Assembly (NCBI GenBank): GCA_900642245.1 | Contig: CAAAJI010001314.1 | Coordinates: 1 to 10,284 of the forward strand | Length of the DNA stretch: 10,284 nt | Reading direction: 5' to 3' | Source: Fragilaria radians | Lineage: Eukaryota > Bacillariophyta > Fragilariophyceae > Fragilariales > Fragilariaceae | Shown here: piece by piece, positions 1-7,094 of the stretch | Position numbering within the stretch: the first letter of the stretch is position 1 | How the letters are laid out: every line of letters starts with the position of its first letter | The notes under the pieces: model-generated | Database searches by the model: none | What the model saw: only the letters and a program-made list of their open reading frames with translations | What the model was told of the DNA's origin: nothing | Position numbers and translations under genes: made by a program

Positions 1-1
1 G

Positions 2-1472
2 AACGACATCCGCGCCAAGCTCGACCAGGAAACCGGCGACCTTCGCCTGTGGCGCGTCGTCGAAGTGGTCGAAGAGGTCGAGGATTACTTCAAGCAGGTC
101 GATCTGAAGGGCGCGCAAAAGCTCCAGCCCGATGCCTCGATCGGCGACTTCATCGTCGATCCTTTGCCCCCGATCGAATTCGGCCGCATCGCCTGCGCAG
201 GCCGCCAAGCAGGTCATCTTCCAAAAGGTCCGCGACGCCGAGCGCGAGCGCCAGTATGAAGAGTTCAAGGACCGCGCCAACGAGGTCATCACCGGCGTCG
301 TCAAGCGGGTCGAATTCGGCCACGTCGTGGTCGATCTCGGCCGCGCCGAGGGCGTCATTCGCCGCGACCAGCAGATCCCCCGCGAAATGGTCCGCGTCGG
401 CGACCGCATCCGTAGCCTGATCTTCGCCGTCCGCCGCGAAGTGCGCGGGCCCCAGATCTTTCTAAGCCGCGCCCACCCCGAGTTCATGAAGAAATTGTTC
501 GCGCAGGAAGTGCCCGAAATCTACGACGGCATCATCGAGATCCGCGCCGCCGCCCGCGATCCGGGGTCGCGCGCCAAGATCGGCGTGATCAGCCATGACA
601 GCTCGATCGATCCAGTCGGCGCCTGCGTCGGCATGAAGGGCAGCCGCGTCCAGGCCGTCGTCCAGGAACTCCAGGGCGAGAAGATCGACATCATCCCCTG
701 GTCGGAAGATCTCGCGACCTTCGTCGTCAACGCGCTCCAGCCGGCAACCGTCAGTCGGGTCGTCATCGACGAGGAAGAAAGCCGCATCGAAGTAGTCGTG
801 CCCGACGACCAGCTCAGCCTCGCCATCGGCCGCCGCGGCCAGAACGTCCGCCTCGCCAGCCAGCTGACGGCGAGCCAGATCGACATCCTCACCGAAGCCG
901 ATGCGTCGGAGAAGCGCCAGCGCGAGTTCGTCGAACGGTCCGCTTTGTTCCAGGCCGACCTCGACGTCGACGAGACCCTCGCCCAGCTGCTGGTCGCCGA
1001 AGGCTTCACCAGCCTTGAGGAAGTGGCCTACGTCGAACTTGACGAGATCGCCTCGATCGAGGGTCTCGACGACGACATCGCCGGTGAGCTCCAGAACCGT
1101 GCCGCCGAAGCGCTCGAGCGCCGTGAGGGCGTCTCCCGCGAGGAGCGCCGTGCGCTCGGCGTCGAGGATGCACTGGCCGAATTGCCGCATCTCAACGAGG
1201 CGATGCTGGTCACGCTCGGCAAGGCGGGCATCAAAACGCTCGACGACCTGGCCGATCTCGCTACCGATGAGCTGATCCAGAAAAAGCGTGTCGAACCGCG
1301 CCGCCGCGAGCCGAGCAACCGCACCGAGGACAAGGGCGGCGTGCTCGCCGACTATGGCCTCAGCGAAGAGCAAGGCAATGAGATCATTATGGCCGCCCGC
1401 GCGCACTGGTTCGAAGACGAAGCCGCGCCTGCGGACAATGGGGAGGACGCTGTTGCGGGAACCCCAGAATGA
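2..1472 (+). CDS. nusA: Transcription termination/antitermination factor NusA, 5'-truncated and frameshifted
   Basis: NusA binds RNA polymerase and nascent RNA and controls pausing, termination and antitermination. The window opens inside its N-terminal RNA-polymerase-binding domain, read in the frame starting at base 2 as far as the residues GRIA (182-193). The reading then moves by one base and resumes as AQAAKQVIFQKV from 195 and stays open to the TGA at 1470-1472. After the shift come an S1 domain (about 282-480), KH1 with the GMKG loop (within 618-653), KH2 with GRRG (828-839), and two C-terminal helix-hairpin-helix acidic repeats (about 955-1110 and 1165-1270). One surplus base among 192-194 explains the break. 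Uncorrected, the first frame stops at 257-259, before S1 and KH, so a true mutation would destroy the protein. Because NusA is generally essential, a sequence error is the simplest reading, but this is not proved. The gene end overlaps the downstream ylxR start. Confidence 0.93.
191..202. repeat. Perfect 12-nt palindrome at the nusA frameshift
   Basis: GCCTGCGCAGGC reads the same on both strands. It covers the point where the nusA reading frame changes. Removing either one C at 192-193 or the T at 194 restores the NusA frame and also breaks the symmetry, so the surplus base is what makes the palindrome perfect. Confidence 0.8.
1440..1446 (+). promoter_or_regulatory. Shine-Dalgarno favouring a TTG start for ylxR
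   Basis: GGGGAGG lies within the last codons of nusA. Its GGAGG core ends 6 nt before the TTG at 1453, ideal spacing. The in-frame ATG at 1438 overlaps this motif and has no purine-rich element upstream, so the TTG is the better start. Confidence 0.55.
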
Positions 1473-2172
1473 CACGCTAGAGCGTTCACCGAAGCCCGTT
1501 CGCGCCGAGAAATCGTCGGAACGCACCTGTGTCGTCTCGCGCCGCACCGCGCGGCGCGACGCACTGATCCGCCTCGCCCTTTCGCCCGACGGGGAAGTTG
1601 CGCCCGATATCCGCGCCAAGGCCCCCGGCCGCGGCGCGTGGATCGGGGTCGGGCGCGCCGAGCTCGATGCCGCAATCGCCAAGGGCAAGCTCAAGGCCGG
1701 CCTCGCCCGCGCCTTCAAGACCAACGACGTCCGCATCCCGGCCGATCTGTCGGAGCGGATCGCGCTTGCACTCCGCTTGGCGGCGCTCGACCGCCTCGGC
1801 CTGGAGGCGCGCTCGGGGACGTTGCTCAACGGCTCGGAAAAGATCGAATCCGCTGCCCGCCAGGGCAAGGTGCACCTGCTGATTCATGCGGGGGACGCCG
1901 GCGAGGACGGCAATCGCAAGCTCGACCAGGCGTGGCGAGTCGGGGGCGGCCAGGGCCAGGGTCTGGTTTTTCCCGAAGACCGCACCATCTTGTCGATGGC
2001 GCTTGGCCGCGAAAATGTGGTACATGTCGCCTTGACCGATCCTGCTGCCGCGCGGCGGGTAAGCAACGCCATCGACCGGTGGCTTACTTTCATTGACCCC
2101 AATGCTGGGCTAGAGGGCGGCGACGCTGCCCGTGGCTCCGTTTCGGCAGATTTCGACGAAGGACTAGAATGA
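1453..2172 (+). CDS. ylxR: YlxR-type (DUF448) RNA-binding protein with C-terminal L7Ae-like domain
   Basis: About 239 residues from the TTG start. The N-terminal part is the DUF448/YlxR domain: RTCVVSRR near residue 24, RDALIRLAL near 35, then the hallmark PGRGAWIGV at 58-66. The second half (about 115-210, with GLEARSGTLL, GSEKI and ALGRENVVHVAL) resembles the L7Ae/L30e-like RNA-binding fold often fused to DUF448 in alphaproteobacteria; this part of the assignment is weaker. YlxR proteins are small nucleic-acid-binding proteins nearly always encoded between nusA and infB; their precise role is poorly defined. The gene overlaps nusA by 20 nt (35 nt if the ATG at 1438 is used) and its stop overlaps the infB start as ATGA, so translation is probably coupled on both sides. 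The last 25 residues are acidic and non-conserved in appearance. Confidence 0.88.
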   Translation: MREPQNDTLERSPKPVRAEKSSERTCVVSRRTARRDALIRLALSPDGEVAPDIRAKAPGRGAWIGVGRAELDAAIAKGKLKAGLARAFKTNDVRIPADLSERIALALRLAALDRLGLEARSGTLLNGSEKIESAARQGKVHLLIHAGDAGEDGNRKLDQAWRVGGGQGQGLVFPEDRTILSMALGRENVVHVALTDPAAARRVSNAIDRWLTFIDPNAGLEGGDAARGSVSADFDEGLE

Positions 2173-4670
2173 CCGACCAGAGCGACAAGCCTAAGCTTGG
2201 AACCCGGCCTCCGCTGGGCGTCAAGCGCACGGTCGAAACCGGCAAGGTGAAACAGAGCTTCAGCCATGGACGGTCGAACACCGTGGTGGTCGAGGTCAAG
2301 AAGCGCCGCTTCCTGCGGCCGGGCGAGACCCCGCCGGCTGCGCCGGAGCCAAAGGTCGAGGCCGCCGCCCCCGCTCCGGCCCCTGCGCCCGCCGCGGCGC
2401 CTCGTCCCGCTGCGCCGCAACGCCGCTCGCCGGTCGATGACATTGCCGCCCGCAAGGAATTGCAGGAGAAATTGCTGCGCGAGGCCGACGAAGCCCGCAT
2501 GACCAGCCTCGGTGACGCCCGTCGCCGCGAGGAACGCTCGAAGCTCGAACAGTCGGAAGACGAAAAGCGCCGCTCCGAGGAAAATCGCAAGGCCGAGGAA
2601 GAAGCGGCGCGCGTTGCTGCCGAAGAAGCCAGCCGCCCGGCCCCGGCTCCGGTCGAAGAGCCTGCCGCGGCTCCCGCTGGCGATCGCGAGGAGGAGCGCC
2701 GCTTCACGCGTCCCTCTGCGACGCCGTCCCATGCACCCAAGCGCCCCGAGCCGGCCCGCCCGGGTCGCGGCCGCGAAGATCATCGCAAGTCGGGCAAGCT
2801 CACCGTCAGCCGCGCGACCGCGGGCGAGGATGACAGCCGCACCCGCAGTCTCGCCGCCCTTCGCCGGGCTCGCGAGAAGGAAAAGCGCGCCCATCAACAG
2901 TCCGGCCCCGCCGCCAAGCAATTCCGCGACGTGGTCGTCCCCGAGGCGATCACGGTGCAGGAGCTTGCCAACCGCATGGCCGAGCGCGGCGCCGACCTGG
3001 TCAAATCCTTGTTCAAGATGGGCATGCCGATCACGCTCACCGAAACGATCGATCAGGACACTGCCGAATTGCTGGTCACCGAGTTCGGCCACAACATCAA
3101 GCGCGTCAGCGAGAGCGATGTCGACATCGATACGTCGGAAGACGTCGATGCGGCCGAGACCCTCAAGACCCGCCCGCCGGTGGTCACCATCATGGGCCAC
3201 GTCGATCACGGCAAGACCTCGTTGCTCGACGCGATCCGCGGGGCGACCGTGGTCTCGGGCGAGGCCGGCGGCATCACCCAGCACATCGGCGCCTATCAGG
3301 TCACCCTGAAGGACAAGTCGAAGATCACCTTCCTCGACACGCCCGGCCATGAAGCCTTCACCGAAATGCGCCAGCGCGGCGCCAACGTCACCGACATCGT
3401 CATCCTGGTGGTGGCGGCCGACGACGGGCTGAAGCCGCAGACGATCGAGGCGATCAACCACACCAAGGCAGCCGGCGTGCCGATGATCGTGGCGATCAAC
3501 AAGATCGACAAGCACGAGGCCAATGCACAGAAGGTCCGCGAGGAACTGCTGCAGCACGAGATCGTGGTCGAAGGCATGGGCGGCGAGGTCCAGGACGTCG
3601 AAGTCTCGGCCAAGGAAAAGACCAACCTCGACGGCTTGCTCGAAGCGATCGCGCTCCAGGCCGAAATCCTCGAACTGAAGGCGAATCCCGATCGCGCGGC
3701 GGAAGCCACGGTGATCGAAGCCAAGCTCGACAAGGGCCGCGGCCCGCTCGCCACCGTCCTCGTACAGCGCGGCACGCTCAAGGTCGGCGACGTAATCGTG
3801 GTTGGTGCCGTTTCGGGCAAGGTCCGGGCCATGACCGACGATCATGGCAAGCTGGTCAAGGAAGCCGGCCCGTCCTTCCCGGTCGAAGTGCTCGGCCTTG
3901 GTGCCGTGCCATCGGCCGGCGATCCGTTTACCGTGGTCGAGAACGAGGCGCGCGCCCGCGAGGTTGCGCTCTATCGCCAGGGCCTGATCGACCGCAAGCG
4001 CACGACGTCGGCGCCGGTCAACCTCGAGAATCTGTTCGCCAACAAGTCGAGCCAGACGATCGAATTCCCGATCGTCGTTCGCGGCGACGCGCAAGGGTCG
4101 GTCGAGGCGATCGTCAACGCGGTCAACCGCATCTCGACCGAAGAGATCAGGGTGCGGGTGCTATCCTCCGGCGTCGGCGCAATCACCGAGGGCGATGTGA
4201 CGCTCGCCGCGGCCAACCGCGCGCCAATCATCGGCTTCAACGTCCGTCCCAACGCCAAGGCACGCGAGGCGACTAAACGCACCAGCGTCGAGTTCCGCTA
4301 TTACGACGTCATCTACCACCTTACCGATTGGATGCGTGGCGCGATGGCGGGCGAACTCGGGCCCGAGATCATCGAGACGATCGTCGGCCGCGCCGAGGTG
4401 AAGGACGTGTTCCCCGCGGGCAAACGCGACAAGGCGGCCGGTCTGCTGGTCCTCGAAGGCGTCATCCGCAAGGGTCTCCACGCCCGTTTGACCCGCGCCG
4501 ACGTGATCGTGTCGAAGACCACCATCTCCTCGCTTCGCCGCTTCAAGGACGACGTGGCGGAAGTTCGCGCGGGCATGGAATGCGGCGTGCTGCTGGCCGA
4601 TACCAACGACATCAAGGCCGGCGACAATCTCGAAGTGTTCGAGACCGAGGAACGCGCCCGGACGCTGTAG
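2169..4670 (+). CDS. infB: Translation initiation factor IF-2
   Basis: An 833-residue GTPase that brings fMet-tRNA to the 30S subunit and promotes subunit joining. The N-terminus (1-55, with RPPLGVKRTVETG and KKRRFLRPGE) is the IF2-associated segment typical of alphaproteobacteria. It is followed by an Ala/Pro-rich linker (about 57-85), a long Glu/Arg/Lys-rich helical stretch (about 88-155) and a second basic linker. An IF2_N-type domain lies at about 258-312. The G domain has all motifs: GHVDHGKT at 343-350, GGIT at 367-370, DTPGH at 390-394, NKID at 444-447 and SAK at 480-482. Beta-barrel domains II to IV fill the remainder, ending in a conserved fMet-tRNA-binding C-domain. The start is supported by GAAGGA at 2158-2163, 5 nt upstream, and by the ATGA overlap with ylxR. 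Length is usual for the order and no breaks are visible. Confidence 0.98.
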   Translation: MTDQSDKPKLGTRPPLGVKRTVETGKVKQSFSHGRSNTVVVEVKKRRFLRPGETPPAAPEPKVEAAAPAPAPAPAAAPRPAAPQRRSPVDDIAARKELQEKLLREADEARMTSLGDARRREERSKLEQSEDEKRRSEENRKAEEEAARVAAEEASRPAPAPVEEPAAAPAGDREEERRFTRPSATPSHAPKRPEPARPGRGREDHRKSGKLTVSRATAGEDDSRTRSLAALRRAREKEKRAHQQSGPAAKQFRDVVVPEAITVQELANRMAERGADLVKSLFKMGMPITLTETIDQDTAELLVTEFGHNIKRVSESDVDIDTSEDVDAAETLKTRPPVVTIMGHVDHGKTSLLDAIRGATVVSGEAGGITQHIGAYQVTLKDKSKITFLDTPGHEAFTEMRQRGANVTDIVILVVAADDGLKPQTIEAINHTKAAGVPMIVAINKIDKHEANAQKVREELLQHEIVVEGMGGEVQDVEVSAKEKTNLDGLLEAIALQAEILELKANPDRAAEATVIEAKLDKGRGPLATVLVQRGTLKVGDVIVVGAVSGKVRAMTDDHGKLVKEAGPSFPVEVLGLGAVPSAGDPFTVVENEARAREVALYRQGLIDRKRTTSAPVNLENLFANKSSQTIEFPIVVRGDAQGSVEAIVNAVNRISTEEIRVRVLSSGVGAITEGDVTLAAANRAPIIGFNVRPNAKAREATKRTSVEFRYYDVIYHLTDWMRGAMAGELGPEIIETIVGRAEVKDVFPAGKRDKAAGLLVLEGVIRKGLHARLTRADVIVSKTTISSLRRFKDDVAEVRAGMECGVLLADTNDIKAGDNLEVFETEERARTL

Positions 4671-4673
4671 TTG

Positions 4674-5111
4674 ATGGACCTCGCGCCGCCACCTTCAGTG
4701 TTCGATCGCTTCCCGCTGCCGCCTGCGTCCAAGCTGCTCGGCTGGACTTTGCGCGACGTCGATCCGACGGCGGGAACGATCGAAATCGGCTTTACCACCG
4801 ATGACCGCTTCACCAATCCGGGCGGGACCGTGCAGGGCGGCTTCCTCGCAGCAATGCTCGACGACACGCAGGGCCCCGCCTTGTTCGCGATGACCGACGG
4901 CCAGGTCTATGCCCCGACGATCGGCTTCAACGTCACCTTTATCAAGGCCGCGCGCCCCGGCCTGTTCGTCGGCCGGGGCCGGGTCGTCAGCCTCGGCCGG
5001 ACGATCGCCTTCACCGAAGCCGAATTGTTTGACGAAGAGGGCGAACTGGTTGCCCGCGCGACCTTTAACTCGCGCGCCATGCGCGGCGACGGTTCGAGCG
5101 GACCCGCCTGA
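4674..5111 (+). CDS. PaaI-family hotdog-fold thioesterase
   Basis: 145 residues, the size of a single hotdog domain; proteins of this family hydrolyse acyl-CoA or related thioesters in the cytoplasm, but the substrate cannot be read from the sequence. The core runs from about residue 45 to 135. NPGGTVQGGFLAAMLDD at 48-64 is the central-helix region, where PaaI-like enzymes usually carry HGG and an acidic catalytic residue nine positions later. Here Gln54 takes the histidine position and Asp63 the acidic one. The stretch from FNVTFIKAARPG to GRGRVV forms the following strands. The ATG lies 3 nt after the infB stop with no clear ribosome-binding site, and the stop overlaps the rbfA start (TGATG). 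It is therefore probably translated by coupling within the operon. A metabolic role unrelated to translation is quite possible. Confidence 0.85.
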   Translation: MDLAPPPSVFDRFPLPPASKLLGWTLRDVDPTAGTIEIGFTTDDRFTNPGGTVQGGFLAAMLDDTQGPALFAMTDGQVYAPTIGFNVTFIKAARPGLFVGRGRVVSLGRTIAFTEAELFDEEGELVARATFNSRAMRGDGSSGPA

Positions 5112-5515
5112 TGCGCAAGATCGAAACCCCCGAAGGCCGCTCGGTCCGACTGCTCCGCGTCGGCGAACAGGTGCGCCATATCTTGAGCGACATTCTGGCT
5201 CGCGGCGACGTCCACGACGACACGCTGCAAAGCCATCTCGTCAGCGTCACCGAAGTCCGAATGTCCCCCGACCTGCGCCACGCCCTGGTGTTCGTGAAGC
5301 CTCTGCTCGGCCAGGATGAGGAGACGGTGCTCAAGGCGCTCCGCACCAACACCGCGTTCCTCCAACGCGAGGTCGCCACCCGCGTGCGGCTCAAATATGC
5401 CGCGAAACTCAAGTTCCGCGCCGACGAAAGCTTTGACGAAGGCGGCAAGATCGACACCCTGCTGCGCAAGCCACACGTCGCGCAGGATATCGGCAAGGAT
5501 GCCGAGGACGAATGA
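5111..5515 (+). CDS. rbfA: 30S ribosome-binding factor RbfA
   Basis: 134 residues forming the single KH-like domain of RbfA, which binds immature 30S subunits and helps late 16S rRNA 5'-end maturation, especially in the cold. Recognisable segments are RVGEQVRHILSDIL at 16-29, VTEVRMSPDLRHALVFV at 46-62, and the C-terminal run LKFRADESFDEGGKIDTLL at 100-118 that includes the strand and helix ending the fold. The short charged tail (KDAEDE) is normal. The start overlaps the thioesterase stop by one base, and the stop overlaps the next ATG as ATGA. Its place downstream of infB is the usual one, apart from the inserted thioesterase gene. Confidence 0.96.
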   Translation: MRKIETPEGRSVRLLRVGEQVRHILSDILARGDVHDDTLQSHLVSVTEVRMSPDLRHALVFVKPLLGQDEETVLKALRTNTAFLQREVATRVRLKYAAKLKFRADESFDEGGKIDTLLRKPHVAQDIGKDAEDE

Positions 5516-6042
5516 TCGAGTTGGGCGGCCCGATGGTCGGCGACGGCTGCCGCGCCGAGCCGTTCGCCGAGCAACACCGTGACGCCCTGCGCACCGCCTG
5601 CGCCGAAGACGATCGAATCTGGCAAATTTACGCCAATGATTTTGGCCCGGAAGGCTTCGACGCAAGTCTCGATTCTTATATCACCAACCCTAGAAATCGC
5701 ACTTTCGTCCTGTTCGACGGGGGCGAACTGGCTGGCATGTCGAGCTTCCTCGGGATCGACGAGGGCCGCATGGTGGTCGAGATCGGCGGGACCTATTACC
5801 GCCCATCATTGCGCGGCACCGGCCTCAACCGCCGCATCAAGGACATGATGCTTGCCCGTGCTTTCGGCGCCGGCATTCGGCGAGTCGAGTTCCGGGTCGA
5901 TTCTCGCAACACCCGCTCGCAGGCCGCGATGACGAAGCTCGGCGCGGTCCGCGAAGGCGTGTTGCGCGCCGACCGGATCACGTGGACCGGCCACGTCCGC
6001 GACACCGTTTTATTCTCGATCCTGCGCGATGAGTGGCGATGA
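5512..6042 (+). CDS. GNAT-family N-acetyltransferase, RimJ/RimL-like
   Basis: 176 residues with the layout of the RimJ/RimL type (Acetyltransf_3). There is a variable N-terminal substrate region (1-60), central strands FVLFDGGELAGMSSFLGID at 65-83 and VVEIGGTYYRP at 88-98, then the acetyl-CoA pyrophosphate-binding loop at RGTGLNRRIK (101-110). The closing motif RRVEFRVDSRNTRSQAAMTKLGA at 123-145 leads into GVLR, as in relatives that acetylate protein N-termini or small molecules. The real substrate is unknown; a ribosomal protein is tempting given the neighbours but is only a guess. The ATG overlaps the rbfA stop, indicating coupled translation. Around 5610-5710 the sequence is visibly less GC-rich (50% over 5641-5700) than its surroundings, which could mean weaker codon bias or a later arrival in the operon. 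Confidence 0.85.
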   Translation: MIELGGPMVGDGCRAEPFAEQHRDALRTACAEDDRIWQIYANDFGPEGFDASLDSYITNPRNRTFVLFDGGELAGMSSFLGIDEGRMVVEIGGTYYRPSLRGTGLNRRIKDMMLARAFGAGIRRVEFRVDSRNTRSQAAMTKLGAVREGVLRADRITWTGHVRDTVLFSILRDEWR

Positions 6043-6069
6043 CCGGCGATTGCGGCTAATTCCCTGCCG

Positions 6070-6474
6070 ATGCTCGCCCGCCGCCTTGCCCTCGCCCTGA
6101 TGTTCGCTGCACTGGCCGCGCCGGTATCGGCAAAGCCACTTACCGTCCGCATGGGCGAAACCTGGCTGTTCGCGGTGCGCGGCGGCTCGCCGGTCGACGC
6201 GCGAAAGGTAGCCGCGGCCACGGCCCCTGCCCCCGGCCAGTTCAAGGTCTCGCTCCAGCCTTTGCTCGGGTCGACCATGACGATGACCAACAACAGTCGT
6301 TTCGAATACGCCTATCGCGCGACCCTGATTCTGCCAGACGGAAAGCCGGGCGCGGCCAAATCCTGTGCGGTTCCGGCCAATGGCCGGGTCGCGATCGAGC
6401 AATGGACGAGGGTGGTTGCCGCGATCCGGATTGACCGCTTCAATAGCGCCCCGGCCGGTTCGCTCTGTCCCTGA
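6070..6474 (+). CDS. Small exported protein of unknown function
   Basis: 134 residues. The N-terminus is a good Sec signal peptide: basic MLARR, a hydrophobic Ala/Leu run to about 17, and a cleavage motif VSA before Lys22. The mature chain of roughly 113 residues is predicted to be mostly strands, with a MGETWLFAV segment, a TMTNNSRFEYAYRATLIL segment (70-88) and a final AIRIDRFNSA segment. Two cysteines, Cys99 and Cys133, could form a disulfide in the periplasm. There is no lipobox, no further membrane segment and no catalytic motif that I recognise. The phrase 'tolerates unpaired asparagines in a beta fold' is all that can be said about structure. It follows the GNAT gene by 27 nt, without a clear ribosome-binding site, and its stop overlaps the tdk start (TGATG). 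It is a likely conserved hypothetical of its lineage; function unassigned. Confidence 0.72.
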   Translation: MLARRLALALMFAALAAPVSAKPLTVRMGETWLFAVRGGSPVDARKVAAATAPAPGQFKVSLQPLLGSTMTMTNNSRFEYAYRATLILPDGKPGAAKSCAVPANGRVAIEQWTRVVAAIRIDRFNSAPAGSLCP

Positions 6475-7094
6475 TGGCCAAGCTCTATTTTTACTATGCG
6501 GCGATGAACGCGGGGAAATCGACCACCCTGTTGCAGGCCGACTATAATTATCGCGAGCGCGGCATGGAGACGATGCTGTGGACCGCGGCGTTCGACGACC
6601 GCTCGGGCGAGGGAACGATCGGCTCGCGGATCGCCTTGTCCGCGCCTGCGCACAGCTTTTCGGACGAGGTCGACCTGTTCGCCGCGATCGGCCAGGAATC
6701 GAAGCGCCGAAGGCTCGACTGCGTATTGGTCGACGAGGCGCAATTCCTCACCCAGCGGCACGTGCTCGAGCTGTGCCGTGTGGCCGACGAACTCTCGATT
6801 CCGGTTCTGTGCTACGGCCTGCGGACGGACTTCCAGGCCAAGCTGTTCCCCGGCAGCGCCGCCTTGCTCGCGCTGGCCGACAATCTCGTCGAGCTGAAAG
6901 CCGTATGCGAATGCGGGCGTAAGGCGACGATGAACCTGCGCGTCGACCAGGACGGTTTCGCGGTCGCGCGCGGCGCCCAGACCGAGATCGGCGGTAATGA
7001 CCGCTACGTCGCGTTGTGCCGCCGCCATTTCTTCGAGCGCCTGCGCGAAGTCGAGGCCCAGCAACTGAGCTTCGGTCTGCCGCACTCGCGATAA
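6474..7094 (+). CDS. tdk: Thymidine kinase, type II (TK1-like)
   Basis: 206 residues; phosphorylates thymidine to dTMP with ATP in the pyrimidine salvage pathway. The Walker A loop is AAMNAGKST at 9-17, the typical bacterial TK1 form. Walker B/catalytic DEAQF is at 87-91, with Glu88 the expected general base. YGLRTDF at 114-120 is also a family mark. The zinc-binding residues are present as CEC at 145-147 (Cys145, Cys147) and CRRH at 182-185 (Cys182, His185), and the thymidine-holding lasso includes IGGNDRYVAL at 172-181. Length matches the bacterial enzyme and all key residues are intact, so it should be active. The start overlaps the previous stop by one base and the stop overlaps the truB start (TAATG). 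Its presence within a ribosome-maturation operon is not part of the universal gene order. Confidence 0.97.
   Translation: MAKLYFYYAAMNAGKSTTLLQADYNYRERGMETMLWTAAFDDRSGEGTIGSRIALSAPAHSFSDEVDLFAAIGQESKRRRLDCVLVDEAQFLTQRHVLELCRVADELSIPVLCYGLRTDFQAKLFPGSAALLALADNLVELKAVCECGRKATMNLRVDQDGFAVARGAQTEIGGNDRYVALCRRHFFERLREVEAQQLSFGLPHSR

Noticed and set aside
132..194. ATG at 132 as the start of a shorter NusA
   Set aside because: The residues between 132 and 194 in that frame are not NusA-like, while the other frame is clearly NusA there; this is the downstream side of a frameshift, not a real start.
191..199. Programmed ribosomal frameshifting in nusA
   Set aside because: No slippery heptamer, no in-frame stop at the shift point and no strong following structure beyond the short palindrome; a mutation or sequence error is simpler.
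462..1868. A 468-codon minus-strand frame opposite nusA and ylxR
   Set aside because: Mirror frame of conserved coding sequence with no independent coding evidence.
2350..2420. Repeated Ala/Pro codons as a possible tandem repeat
   Set aside because: This is the normal low-complexity linker of IF2; the repetition is at the amino-acid level and has no regular DNA unit.
1884..4094. A 736-codon open frame on the minus strand opposite infB and ylxR
   Set aside because: Same codon-bias shadow effect; low-complexity, no recognisable motif, and it covers the most conserved parts of IF2 on the other strand.
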